Origin: Cliona cf. orientalis
Lineage: Eukaryota > Porifera > Demospongiae > Clionaida > Clionaidae
Assembly: GCA_963930775.1 (NCBI GenBank)
Contig: OZ005706.1
Span: forward strand, 3,958,545-4,022,544
Direction: 5' to 3'
Length of the DNA: 64,000 nucleotides
Part shown: piece after piece, positions 10,841 through 24,700 of the stretch
Layout of the letters: every line of letters begins with the position of its first letter
Position numbering within the stretch: the stretch's first letter is position 1
Translations under genes and position numbers: made by a program
The notes under the pieces: generated by a model
Told to the model about the DNA's origin: nothing
Database searches by the model: none
Seen by the model: the letters and a program-made list of their open reading frames with translations, nothing else

Positions 10841-11913
10841 CCCTTACACTCTGGAAGTTTTCTAAGAAGTGAGGGAGGCGCGCACCACACGTGATCAAGA
10901 ACGTCATCTTGACGCGCGGGTTTCTCGGTACCTAACGGGCCGGATTCATTTTGATTCCATACGTACGTGACACGGGCACAATGAATGTCATTATAAGCGA
11001 TGGCGCAATCACTGTTTAATTTTATTATTCGCGGAAAGTGTTTGAAAAGCACCTACCGTAGCCTATGGCGCCAGCGGGATCCTTGGACAGTGGAGTCCGA
11101 GTGCTATGCTTGTCTCGTTGCCTGATTTGTACCCAAAGGACGGCGGTAAGCTTTCAAAAAGAGGAAAAAATTTCCTGGTAGACTAAAGAGAGATAAATAC
11201 ATTCTTGGCGGCTAAAATGTAGCTTACCACTTTCGCCTAAACTTCACAGACACTAGCATGATTCAAACGTGGGATAGCTTCGATGATCGCTTGCTGAATT
11301 TCAGTCTAGCCGTCCAACAACTACATGTAGCCATCTCCTACAAGTAAAGTACATGAAGTACAAAGTACACGGTGAAGCATCGCAATCTTTTCTTCAATCT
11401 GATTGGACCAGGATTGGACGCGGCCAATCTTGCCGAATCTCGTTATGTACAGACTTACTCATTGGTATTTAATCACAGGGTGTCCCCCAACCTGCCAAGG
11501 AGCATCAAGTTTAACCACTTTCGTATGGAATTCCACGCCCTTGCGCTCTGATAGTCTACGTTCAATAAAAAATCATATGCGTAGCTATCATCATGGTAGT
11601 AGTTAATAAATTTATAGTCTCTGCATGGGATTTTATTAAGTAGACGGAGACGACTGGATGCTGTTTTGCCATCTCTGGAGCTTCAAGTCTTCCAGAAATC
11701 TTGACTCGATATGAAATCCGTTAGGTGGTGGAGGTAGGCAATGCTGTGTTTGTATGATCTCATCCACCCCCAACTTCTATCTTCACTGGGTTTATCGAAA
11801 CAATGAAAGGTGATTCAGCTGCTCAATATAGATGTAGTTCTGCCTGGGCAGGGTGCCAAATGTTGAAGCTTTTCGCTAGAGTCTGCTAGACTCCTCAAAT
11901 ATAATAGTATTAA

Positions 11914-12905
11914 GGTACCATTTAATTGCGTGGGCGTGAGCGTCAGGAATGGCTAATTCAATTAGCGAATCGTGAAGGGGCGTGGCCGAAGAGGCCATAC
12001 GAGTGCTTTTGGTCGAAGGTGGGCGTGTCCAGAATCGGCCAGGGATGATTATGCGCGTGTAATTAGCGACCGGAAGTGGCCCCTGAAGAAAAGGCCGGTA
12101 ATTGCCCACATCAAAGCAAGATCAAAGCATTCTATTAACCGCAACGACTTAAAAAAAAAAAAGCTTATTAGGCCTAATTAAGCATGTGGGCGTGTTCCTG
12201 GCACTGTGTGGAGTGTGTGCGTGTGCGTTAATGCAGGTTTTATTGCTTCCGATTGGGCGTGGCTTCACGGGCCAGTGCTTGGACATCGGCGCCTGGGACT
12301 TGGCCTCGGCGATAGGTGGGCGTGTCCCGGAAGCGGTGGTGACCTTTGAACCCCGCGAGGAGGCTTTGGGGGCGTGGCAGGAGGTCAAAGGTGAGGCCAT
12401 GTCTGTTAATGAGGCACTGTACGCCGGTACGATGGAGGGGACCGTACGGCTGGACGGAAGCTGACGATGGTTTGAAGCGGATGTGGTTGCGATGACGTGT
12501 TGTTACTCCGCCCACACAGGAAATGAGGTGAGCTCTTGCGTGGGCGGTGTGGCAGAACGGCCTCCAAGTGTTTGTGTGTGTTTTGGCCTTGAGGAAGCTG
12601 TGTGTTTTAATTGGGATTGATTGTGGGCTTCCGGTGGACATCCGGTGGTTAGTAGGCACTTGATTGAGAATGGTGGTCCTTGGGGAACAGGGTGGGGCTG
12701 TTTTGGGCGTGGCCTGGCCCCTCCCTTCCGGCTCGGCTTCCAGTCCATGGAGGATATTAAATGAACACTTCCGGCTCTAGCAGCCACACCCCTGAGACCT
12801 GTGCAATTAAAAGGGCGTGGTTACACAACATGCACCTCACTAATGACTTTGATGTGGTTTAGGTGTCATATCCCCCACCTCACGCCCACGCAATTTAATG
12901 GTACC
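11914..12905. mobile_element. Non-autonomous DNA transposon with TTAA target duplication
   Basis: 992 bp with about 27-bp TIRs (GGTACCATTTAATTGCGTGG / mirrored CACGCAATTTAATGGTACC). TTAA lies immediately outside both ends (11910-11913 and 12906-12909), the signature of piggyBac- or Kolobok-type integration. The interior is G-rich with many GGGCGTGG words; its open frames (for example 12186-12464) have no recognisable domain. Confidence 0.75.
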
Positions 12906-12929
12906 TTAAAAGCCGGGAGACTAGGAGAT

Positions 12930-13390
12930 TTCATATCTTACTGTGGCCAGCTGAGACAACATGGCTACAGTTATTAAAGTAAGATACGAAACCTCCTGAA
13001 CAAAGAGTACCTTGGAGACAGCTCTGATAAAAAGACACTTAATTTAATATCACCAGGACTCAAAGCATGGTGTCCGAGCCACAGGATGTCCTTGAGAGTG
13101 AAACAACTTACAAGAGAACTTCTGAAGAACCAGGGCGGCAACATAGTGGCTAGCTATATGTAGCTAGCTATTTGAGTACTAGTACATGTAGGTGGACTGA
13201 GGCACACCTGGCCTCTGGACGGTCACTGTGCAGATCAGGACTCAAGAGCTCAGTCAGTAAGGCCGCAACTTTGCAAGGCTAGCTTGTCGTGCAGTAGCTA
13301 CTGACCTGTAATGATAAACATCCTTATGAATTTTATAGGGACATAATAATAATAATAATGTTATTATTATGAGTTCGTAGGGACGGAATA
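12930..13390. other. Unassigned sequence inside the possible composite element
   Basis: The piece from 12985 to about 13150 is open on both strands (plus-strand reading LNKEYLGDSSDKKTLNLISP). It matches no family I know. A short ATAATAATA microsatellite lies at 13347-13371. Confidence 0.3.
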
Positions 13391-13642
13391 TTATTATTCT
13401 TCTGTATAGCTATAGAGAGTGTGCGTCAGCGCAAGCGCAAGGGCGTGGAATTTCATACGAAACTGAGGGGTTAAACTTGATGCTCCTTGGCGGGTTGGGG
13501 GAACCCCTGTGATTAAATACCAATGAGTAAGTCTGTACATAACGAATTCATCTTGCCGCGCGGAACCAAAATTGAATACGCGTTTCACCAGACTCTTTTT
13601 CCGCGTGCGATAAAGAGGCTGTGCACGAGACTATGCATGTGC

Positions 13643-14388
13643 ATGGTGTGCCTCGCATAATTGCAACTTGTTCCACCAGACCATGCAGGCACATCAATTT
13701 AGTCAAGATAACCCATGTATTAAAGTATAATACCAATGATCTGATGTACAAAATTTAATACTAGATATTGTAAAGTCAAGTAAAACTAGCTCTATTGTGT
13801 GAGGTCTGCAGTGAAGGGTGTGCCCACCCAACTGGTGTTGGGACTCATTGGTGCAGCTCACAAGTGTTCTCAGATACTCCATGTAATGGTCCTCACTTCT
13901 GACCAAAAGCACTTGTATGGCAAAGGCTTTGCAATTTGTGCTTCATACCTACAGATACAAGTTCTACCGTCATAATTATTTTGTGCGACGCAGATTATGT
14001 ATTATTGGTTGCATACTTGAGATACCATCCTAGTAGGGATCATGTAGTGTGAATTGTTTTTCATGCCATGCTTTTGATGATAGTCATTACACAACTATGT
14101 TCAGCCAGTCTATACACATAACTGTATTGCATACACACACTAGTGGTGCTGTTTTGATGGTAGAGATTGGGGCCTCTCCCATGCAATGATGAACTTAACT
14201 TGATATTGTTAATCAGCCTGAGCTCAATAAAACAATGTGGTAAATCTGTACAGCATAAAAATAAAATGTTGACAATATTATTTGAGTAAAGCAGTAAAAG
14301 AACTACATGTATATACTATGTATACAGGTTAAATTCATGCTCAATAGAATACTAATATGCACTTAGAGTTACTACATCATAGCTTCAT
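13643..14388. other. DLG: Probable DLG 3' UTR and downstream region
   Basis: Follows the DLG stop on the minus strand. No repeat structure, ORF or clear polyadenylation signal was recognised. Confidence 0.35.
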
Positions 14389-14495
14389 TTAGAGAGTTTC
14401 ATTAGAGGGAACCCAGATGAGGTTACCAGACTGCTCATGTACAACATTTTTCACCTTGCTGTAAATCTCTGTTAGTGAGTCACCATCAACAACAG
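14389..14495 (-). CDS. DLG: DLG terminal coding exon
   Basis: Encodes [19 protein letters not shown] then [16 protein letters not shown] and TAA. It matches [35 protein letters not shown] of vertebrate DLG. No convincing AATAAA on the minus strand was seen in the next few hundred bases, so the 3' end of the transcript is not placed. Confidence 0.93.
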
Positions 14496-16767
14496 CTGCA
14501 AATCAAATTAAGAAAGGTCATTAGCTACAACTGTCTCAAGACAATCCATTATGCCTCAAACGGTTCAAGAAGAGTAGTGCTAGTGTGTGCACTAATGTAC
14601 ATCACTGTACTCGCACTACAAGAAGAGCACCAGATGATTTCCGTGGACTCAAGAGCTTAGTGGAAGTCATCTAAGGTACTTTGCATTGTTACTATGGTGT
14701 ACCAATGCTCCACTATATATAATTATACACACTGTAAACTGATTAAATAGTTGTGGGCTAGGGTAGCTTGCTCAATCAGTTTTGTTAGTATGTGAATGTA
14801 TGTGGATGCTCTACTGGAAAATGGCCTTAGTGAGAAGCAAATTCAAGTGAAATATTCGTAATAAAAACAATAGTTGTTTATTTCAGTCCAAAATATCATC
14901 GCTATGATAGAGAAACAAGAAGACATTCTTCAGCCATTAAATTTGGGTCCACTTGACAGAACCATGTGCAAGCTGACAGCCAGTTATGAAACAAAACTTA
15001 TAACGTACGATAACTTTCACGACGGTGCAGGGCCACAGAGTATTTTTTTTGTTTGGTGGAGTTGCTGAAAGGCACACGAGCATTTAATAGGCAGCTGTTG
15101 AGCAGCTCGAAGAGCAGTAACTAATACAAAAGCTTGTATCATGAAGCAGGACTGCAGATTTAATAGTAATAATGCTATCGTAAGAAACTCACAGCGAAAT
15201 TTTCTTAGGCCAACTGGCTGTAAGATTGACGCACAGTTCAAACGGCTACTTATGACTGTCTCGAACACAATTAATGCACAATTTTTATTGGTCACGTGCA
15301 TAAAATGTATTGTACTTGCAATTTTCATGTGTGCGTGGAACACTGTCCCATAACCTTAACGAACACTTATGTGATGTTTTGTACAACAACCTGCTTAGCT
15401 CACCCTGATGGAGATACCTACATGGTCATGTAAATTATGCAAATGGCTGTGCATTGTGGTGCATTCCGTTCATGGAATCACTTCGTCCTAGCTTCTATAT
15501 AGCCTCTTGTGTCATGAGGTGAAATCATTTCTGCTGACCACTCACATTAAACAGACAGACACAACTATAGATTGAGAAAAGGACCTGTTTGCACATAGAT
15601 TCTGAACTGTAGTACGTACCGTATAGCAGAAAATTTACAAGGGAGAAGTTTGAGAGCCACCTGTAAATATTTTCTCCACAAAATTTTGGCATGTCCACAT
15701 GATATGTATGTGTAGGCATAAAAAGTGTGCAAATTATTGCTTTACAGGATATAAAAGATAGGAATTTGAAGGGGGTAAAGTAACATATCGTGGGCCAGCA
15801 ACATTGCAAGTTCACTGAATGGGGGCTTGGGGATGAGGGATTATACGTGCTGCTATGTACTATTATATAATACTGTAGTTAATCGAATACAATGCATGAT
15901 CCAATTTAACGCAAGAAATAAGCATTTTACAAAATTCGCACAAAGTATATATACGGAGCCATTGACGACCTTTACCAGAAAAACGGACGTTTTTCAAATT
16001 GAAATTATTTTTTTCCATGCGTTGTATTAGGTTAAGTATGGTAGTCTAAGTTTGGTGCTGCTAAAAATTAAATTTCAGCTTCACCAATAGATCAGAGGGC
16101 ACCAATTAGAACAATTCTTGATTCTTAAAGTCTTGCCAGAGCCCAAGCACTATCGATATCATTGATCAGTACTAGTTAGTGGTAATGAATGTGACAGGGT
16201 GAAAATAACAAAACAATTAACAGGTCCTAGTTTTATTCTGCATAGACCCTTAGTCCTGCTGAAGTTGCTAATACAGTAGCAATGAACACCATTGGTGCAA
16301 AACCCTCGGCGCTGTGAGATTTATTGCACTATTAAAGTTACAAATTTGTAAGCCAGCAACACTGTTGGCATTGTAGAGAGTAACCATAAGAATGCACATA
16401 CAGATTGCACAGCATTATGTAATAGTACCACATGCGTGCCAGATCAGCAGATCTAGTTCAAAGTATCAAAGCCAAGAAGTGTAGTTGATAGCCTACAGTG
16501 ACTAGTGATGAGTCGGTCGAGTTATAAGAACTATCTCTAAACCTACTATTGAAATGAAGTGGTTGCTGTCACTTTCATTGATAGAGAACTCGATCGACAA
16601 GAAGTGAAGAATTAAGGCAGCGGTGGTCAGCAAATGTTGCCAGAACTTTTGAACAAAGCGTTTTCAACGATATCCACACAATTCAGATCTTGAAACTACC
16701 ACAAACAGCCTAATGGTACCTTGTTTTCAACATATAAAACAGGTTTGTAGCAGCTAGGGCAGTAACA

Positions 16768-16802
<35 letters not shown>

Positions 16803-18733
16803 CGACTACCATACCCCTCGCGCATGCGCAAAGGGTTAATCACATACTGTATAGCCGGAAAATTTGGCGGTTGGCAGTCTATATATTACAACCACCAAAT
16901 TAAAATCCGCCAAAATTTCCTACTCACATATATTATACGTATACGTATGGTGATCCCGTACCGAACTGCCAAATTTAAATCCACCAATATTCTTACAATA
17001 GCAATTTTGGGTTCAACCGCCAAATTTAATTCCCGCCAATATTTCTGGCTATACGGTAGTTTATTCATAATTTCATGAGGCAGTAGGTAAGTGCTAAATG
17101 TAGCGAAGAAACTGCTTAGTTTGATGTCCAAACAGTTAGCATAGTTTGACTCATACTGAACAGTATGATATCTGTTCCAATTAGATCTAGCTATAGCCTT
17201 AAAATAATTGATAGCCTCTAATTAGAACATAAAGTTGCGTGGTGCCTGAATATGGGTGGCACCTATAAATTATTAGAACATGATAATATTATTATAATCC
17301 TTTTACATTGTATGTCAAGTGTGTCACTGTGCAATGGACAGGCCAAAATAATTATAGTAATACACGTACATGTATTGCATAATTATCAACATACAACATA
17401 CAACATACCAGTGAAATAACCAGCAAACTCATGTTCAATAGCTTTTCCCTTCTCAAAGATAAGTTTACAGTCATTTGGATCGGCCTTAGGTTGAGCAGTT
17501 CTGTAACAAGTGAATAGTATGAAATTATATACAACAAAAATGCAGTCACCTTTCATCCCACAACATGTGGCTTCGGTGTATCAGGCGGCAAATTAAATGA
17601 CTTTAGCCACTAATGTTGTACTGCATAGTGGGAACCTTTCTAAGGAGAAAACTTCACAACTTAGTCAATAGCACAAGCTCACAGAAGAAAGATTGCAGCA
17701 CTAATGGTACAGGGTGACCTTGTGGCACCAAAACAGTGTTATAATTTCAAGGAGAAACTTTACAGGTATCCATGCAATCACCAAATTTTTCTCTCTTAAC
17801 CTTTTTCTGCTATACAGTGTGTTACCTACATATATGTTGTACACTCTAAATCTGAAAATTTGAAGGCTGCTACATATTATACAGTACTACACAGCAAGAG
17901 ATCAACAGCGCAGCGCTAGCAACAGCAAATACATTACTATCATAGGAAATTGTGTGGTTTAATGGAGCAATATTGCGAATTGTGACTCAGTGCTCATAAG
18001 TCAAGAAGTGGAGATGAAGAGGACAACTCATATCCTTGCAAATTAAACCACAAGACAATGTCAGTACATACCGTACCCTCGCGAAAGAGGGCCCATGGGT
18101 GGTGCACCTTAGTCTAGTCCCCAGGCCCTCCCAGTTTTTAATGTTACACGCATATATATAGCTTCGATCTGCGAGGTGTTATGGACCTTCTCTCACCTTC
18201 TCTCTCCATCACGTGACTTTGCATACCAGGCCCTCCCCCTTTTCTGCATGTAACATTGAAAACGTGGGGGACGAGGCTAGGTGCACCTTACATTGGGCCA
18301 AAATTGGAGGGTGGGCCGATATTCGAGGTATCAGTATCACGTTAATACGTGAAAGAGTGCCCAGGAAAGTTACCCACGCTATCTTCATAATTTGAATAGT
18401 AGCAGCGACTACTATTGATTTCAGCCTTATTCAAGCATGCATGGTTACCAATCCAGAGCAAGGGCGGCCGCGATACTTCGCCGTGTGTCGTTGATTGCAG
18501 CCGTATTACGTGGGCGTGGCTGCAATCGCTAGCCGTTTATGTGCCAAAACGTGGCATAATAGCTAGCTAGATTTAGTTTTACGGCTGTTTAGCACGTTTC
18601 TTATCAATCTTACATAGACTATTCGAAGTTCAGTCCTCATAAACCAGTCATTTGAGCTGTGTTTTCAAGGGCAGCTACAATGGGCGCATATTCGAGTAAA
18701 CACTAGACCTTAGCAGGAAATTGAGTCCAAAGT

Positions 18734-18777
<44 letters not shown>

Positions 18778-21700
18778 GGGCCAAGATTCCGTAGTGGGCC
18801 CTCTTTTGCGAGGGTACGGTATATGCCACAGGAACTTGAATTGCAGGAAGCTATCAGGTATATATTAAATTTACAGGTGATAGTTTGCATCAGTAATTTT
18901 CGTTCGTAACAAGCTATTTGTATCTCCACATGGGAAGCAACTATGCAAAAATTGAATGATACGAGGGCCCAAAGGCCACACCCATCAATTTGCTTCATGA
19001 TGCACGATCACCTTCCGTGCGCAAAGGAATGACTTAATGTTGGCAGATTTTAATTTGGCGGTTGGCTGATTAATCTGCCAAACCGCTAAATTTAATTTCC
19101 CATCAAAATTTCCAGCTATATATACCATAGTTAACATGGTGACAAAAGGCAGCTGGCACAACATTGAAGTGACCTTCCCGTGACGAAAGTCAGCCTATGA
19201 CTGCCATCATCATGATCTCTTGCATAGGCGGAGGAAGATATCGGGAATAGGGGGACACAAGTTACCATGTGCAAAATTATAATCCATAGAGCTACCCTTA
19301 ATTTTAATCATTCATTCGTTTATAATAATGTGACCTGGTCCAGGGTCTTGCCTGACTTACTCAAGATACCAGAATCAAACAACAGTGGTGATCATAGTAT
19401 TAATAACGTGTTTGCATGGCTTCACTAGCTCTAGAGGGGGGGGGGGGGGGGGGGGGGGCACTGTCCCTACTTCAGGCTGGTTTGGGGGGGGGGCACATGC
19501 CCCTGGTGCCCCCCTGCTTCTGCCACCTATGTCTTGCGTCAAGTTTTACCAAGACAAAGGCTTCTAGTCAACTTTCTACTGCCTACTTACTAAGCTTTAC
19601 TTCTCTAGTGCTGGAGTTGGTTCCCAAGTTCATAGAGCCTCCATAGATAAAAATATAAACACAAAAAGGAATATACAATGTATAAAACAGATAAGCATAG
19701 TGTATTACAAGTGACTACTATCAGATGTTGGTTTTGAAATTCTATATACTCATGGCTTCGCTGCTTCATAGAATATTATACCAACATTTATCATGTAGGT
19801 CATGTCACTAATAATATAGTATATTAATTGCTATGACACCTGCGTACAAATAATATTATGCTTTCCAATAACTACATTATATAATCATACTCACTCCTTT
19901 ATCTCTGTGCCGCATATTATTGTGCATGTGCCATCAATGACCTTTACCTACATATTCGTGCACAGTATATATGAGCAAGCTAGCGCACATGCACATCCTG
20001 CCTGATCACGTGTGACTTTGTCACTCAGCTAGCTCAAGAAATCCGTTAGTTGTCTTGCAGCTTCGCTCGCAAGGGCTCCCAAGAGAAGATGCTTAAAATA
20101 GAATCGCCTCCTTCTGGAAAGCACCTGTGGGCAACATTGACTCCAGAGTGTCACCCGTTCGCATTCTCCAGGCCGCCATTGTGAGTGGTACAGTTTAAAT
20201 TCTGCCCTAGCGTTTGTTTTTTAAGCAGCTCACTTTAGTCGCTGCTGGAGCCATAGCCAGCCGTGTCATTGGGCTATCTGTTGTATCGCCCCAAGTCCAG
20301 CAATGCCTAGAAATAAATTGTTTTAGCTTGGGTCGAGAGGCTGAAATAAAGCTGCTTCACTGTTGAAGGAGAGGAGTGGTTGTAAAACTGTCTATAAATT
20401 AATCCAAGAATTTGCTTACAAATGCCCAAGATGTATATATATATATAATTATGTCAGATACTTGTGGAGAAGAACACCCAGATACAAAGTTCCAAGGGAA
20501 GAGAGCATAACTTTCGATTTTTCATTATGGACATAATTTTTACTCGTTAGTTTTTAACCCACTCCACTTGGTATATAGGTTCAGCATTATGTCCTCTGAC
20601 TATGATCAAATTATGTACGATCAATACTATTTTATGGCTTCACCAATGAAGAGATTTTTCAAAAAAAGCTTTAGATAAATACACGAGAATCACAATGAGG
20701 TATATACCATAAGGACACTTTTGTTTGCGGGTACTAAATTTAGCGAAATTAGCGATTTGCCTAAAAATTGTACACGCAAATATTAAAATTTTCAACATTT
20801 TCGAATAAATCGCTAAAATGAGTACCCATTAAATGCGCTACTTCCGAAATCCGCTAAAATTTGTACCCGCAAATAATCGTAGCCCTAAGGTACACACTCA
20901 CAGGGGAGGCGGAACAGGGGGGCAGGCAATTGCCCCCCCAAACTGGATGGCTAAAGTTAGACCGACATTATTATTCTGATGCATGTACACTGTATTTCTA
21001 GCAACTCACCTACTATAATCAATTCAAGTTCATTGAATCAAAATTCTAAATTATGTAATAGCCATGAAGCTGGACCTAACTAGCTAGCTACAAGCTCTGT
21101 TTATTGAACCGTACTAAATATATGACATTGTTATAAAACTTGTGTGCCTGACTGCCCCCCCAAACTGACCTACCCTCAGCCGCCCCTGACTGATATGTAA
21201 CACCAATGTAGGGCTACTAAGGTAGAAGCCTCCATGCAAGTTTCAACTAAATCCCTCCAGTACTTCTTCAGAAAATTCAAATTTTGTGTATTCTTTGTAG
21301 CTATTTTGTTGCTGTTTGCTTTAGATTGATCCATATAAGGAAATACCTGTGGTTTAGGAGTCCACTCTCTATAGGGTATGTTGGATAAGTCCCCAAAGGT
21401 TATAATAATGTCAAGTTTGAACTCCTAACTTCATATATGAATGAAATTATGAGTCAAAATAGGTAAAAAAAAAAAAAAAAAATTGAAAATCGGAAGTATT
21501 TACATATACATAAAACATAATGGCGGATAATTAGGGTGGGTGCAGGGCTGTAGCTAGAAATCATTTGTAGTGGTGGAAGCATGGCAGCAACATCCAACAT
21601 ACACTAAAAACAGGTATCACAGAGGGTGTATGGGTGCATTCATAGAGCTGTGACCACAGCAGTGTTTACAGTACTACATATTGTGGTTGTATGCAAAAGG

Positions 21701-24700
21701 CTCCTGTGGTGTGTACTTGTAATAACAACTGGCTGGCTGGTAGTAATCAGTAAGTAAGTGTATGTGTATGGAATTCCAAAGCGGACAAAATTGGATGATA
21801 CACAAAATAATTGTCAAACGGACTTACACATAAAACAATTGTCAAACTTGTCCAAAATAATTGTCAAACAGCTACACACAAAATATTGTGCACACTTAGC
21901 CTAAAATATTTGTCAGTCCTTGTACAGAACTATTACACATTTGCAATGGTCAAAACCACAGTCATGTGCAAACGTACGAAATCGTTATGCTCAACCCACG
22001 CACCAATTAAGGTTGGAATCGGATATGGAATCCACGATATGCAATTACGTCATTACGCGCTGCGGGTGTGATCTAAATAAAGTGCACCCTGCAGAGAGTG
22101 AGACTCAGTACAGTCGAGCTGTCGCACGAAGAAGTGAGGCTAAAATGACGTGCTATTGAGATGGACGTGGAGTATGAGTGTCTCTCTTCTTAACAGGTAG
22201 CTATAATGTCAGAGTTCGGCGCAAAATCAGTCACGGAGCCAGGTGGCTTTGCGCGATTGTGAGACTAGATGTGTGTTGGTTATCTCGATATCCAGGTAGT
22301 TTTGCCAAGCAGCTTGATCCCCGCCTAATGTCTGTAAAAGACTATGCATATATATCTTCGTGCATATATTAATATTAAAAGCAAGCTACACTATAGTCTA
22401 GCGAAGCCACGCTGACTGATTTTGCGCCAAACTCTGACATTACGGCTACCTGTTAAGAAGAGAGACACTCACACTCCATGTCCATCTCAATCATAGCCTC
22501 GCTTCTTCGTGCGACAGCTCGACTGAGTCTTGCTCTCTGCAGGGTGCGCTTTATTTAGATCACACCAGCAGCACTAATGACGTAATTGTGTATCGTGGAT
22601 TCCATATCCGATTCCATCCTTAATTGGTGCGTGGGTTGAGCATAACGATTTTGTACGACAAATTTGTGTATAGCAAATGTGTGTCTTTGACAATAGCTTT
22701 GTACAAGGACTGACAAATGTTTTAGGCAAAGTGTGCACAATATTTTGTGTGCAGCTGTTTGACAATTGTTTTGGACGAGCTTCTAGACAAGTTTGACAAT
22801 TGTTTTATGTGTAAGTCAGTTTGACAATTATTTTGTGTATCATCCAATTTTGTCCGCTTTGGAATTCCATAGTATGTGTAGTGTGTAGCAGTTACAGTAC
22901 TGCCAGGCAAGAGAGTAAATTTTGACCACTGTGTGGTTTCTGCAGATTTTACATGTGAATCTTGCATGTATTCAGTTTTAAGTTTGTACACAGTTAGGTC
23001 AATGGTTGGACTATGTACGTGTCAAATTATGGAGTGTGCTGATCGAACTTTCGTCTGGGATCTAGAGAGGAAAATGTCCAAAAATTGTACATTTTTATGT
23101 TAGGGTTGTGATTTTTGAGTTTCAAGAACCTTGATTTGGCCTGCTGGTGGGTACCATCAGGGTGTACCTCTGTACCAAATTTGATGCCTCAATTACAAAC
23201 TGCCTTGGAGATATTAACCATAATAGTCAAATTTTAGTGAAAATTTGGTACATTTATGTTAGGTTAGGTTATGAATTTTGGATGAATATCATAGTTAGGA
23301 GTCAATATTGTACTCTATGCATCCTAATACATTACCATAAACTCTGGTTATTAAGCGCACCCTGCTATTAGGCGCACATTATTAAGCGCATGCTCTCTTC
23401 TCGTCACAAGCTATTGTTTATTAAGCGCATGCGCTTAATAGGCGTGGCGTTCTATGAACCTGACCTTAACCAGCTTGAAAGTGTGTGGAATCCAGATATC
23501 TTTGGAGAAATGATGGCCATGAATAACGCTGTCATGTAAGAAGATAGAGTTTCAGACAAATCGTCAGAACTCATCATCTTGAGCTGCAGCTGCAAACACT
23601 AAAGCACTCGACCTATTGAGCCAGCTAGCTAGCGCTAGCGGGCCTCGCATCTATCACGTGCCCAAACGTTTGTGGGCGTGGCTATATGCCATATAAGCGC
23701 ATATCCTTTATTAAGCGCATACTGTCATTCAGTTTACCATTATAAGCACATGCACTTATTAACCAGAGTATAGTATACGGTAATAATTCTAGTGCATCTG
23801 TGGAACTGCGAATATTTTGCAGGAAGCGTCGAATCCGGAAGCAAACATTTCCGCCGGTTGCTCCAGATGGGTCGAAGTCCACCTGGATGACATATATACA
23901 ATAGTGACGTTTTCATTGATCATGCCCACTGGCGATCTAAGAACGAGAAGGTAGCGAAAACAGAGTTTTAGCGTTGAACGCATGGAGCCCTTTGCTTCTA
24001 AGGCGTCCAAGTGAGGTAAGATAGTAACAATAGACAGTCCAAAGGTCTTTTTAAAGCTCCGAAATGTATTTGTGGGGTTGACAGTTACCGCTTCACTAGG
24101 TGGTCCGATAGTCGCTCGTACTAGGTACCTACGATAATATTGTGTAAAACTAGACATACGACAGCAATTCTCTACCTTCAGAAACTTACCTCATCTTATC
24201 TATTGCCTTCGATCTCGCGATTTTTGATCGCTTGTATTGCTATGTATGGTGCACGTGATATTAGTTCAATGTCATCATTCGTCATAGCTTCTGTTACGGA
24301 GCGGTCTATCTTTCATGCTTTACACATTCACACTCCAGCTAAAAGCACTATTTCTATCATAGAGTCGGTAGACTCTATAAGTAGGGATGGCCCGGATATG
24401 CCATATATGTAATACATTACAAATACCCAAATATCTCAAAACAGGTAATTTTGTGAAACTTTTTAAGTGTGAAAATCAGAATCTCCAGCAAATTGTGCAT
24501 CTAATAAGACCAAGATCATTCATCAAAACAATTGTACACGTCAAAACCAGATGTTCAAAAAATAGGCCATTTGTCAATTTTTCTTTCTAGTTTCTTGGGC
24601 TAGCTCAAGACTGCCTCCACCGCTCATCTTACTTTGAGTATAAATCCACTCTATTTTGTAGCGCAGTGCAGTGCCACGCTAGTTTGGCATTATCTTGACA

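Larger units (their letters stand above)
10491..13632. mobile_element. Possible 3.1-kb composite TIR element, CTAGTCTCGTGC ends
   Basis: 10491-10540 (CTAGTCTCGTGCCCAGCCTC then TTTATCGCA and AACGCGTATTC) is the reverse complement of 13573-13632. A second inverted pair, 11433-11555 with 13427-13556 (GTACAGACTTACTCATTGGT), lies inside. No transposase frame is visible. It may be two or more short elements whose ends happen to face each other. Confidence 0.45.

Noticed and set aside
12186-12659. Overlapping open frames in the TTAA element
   Set aside because: G-rich composition gives open frames on both strands; no domain or codon pattern supports a gene.
18675-18998. Poly-proline or poly-glycine protein across the G-run
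   Set aside because: The frame is open only because of the 43-base G-run inside a MITE.
23789-24412. 122- and 90-codon open frames as genes
   Set aside because: No motif, no splice context and no similarity to known families; frames of this length occur by chance in 64 kb.
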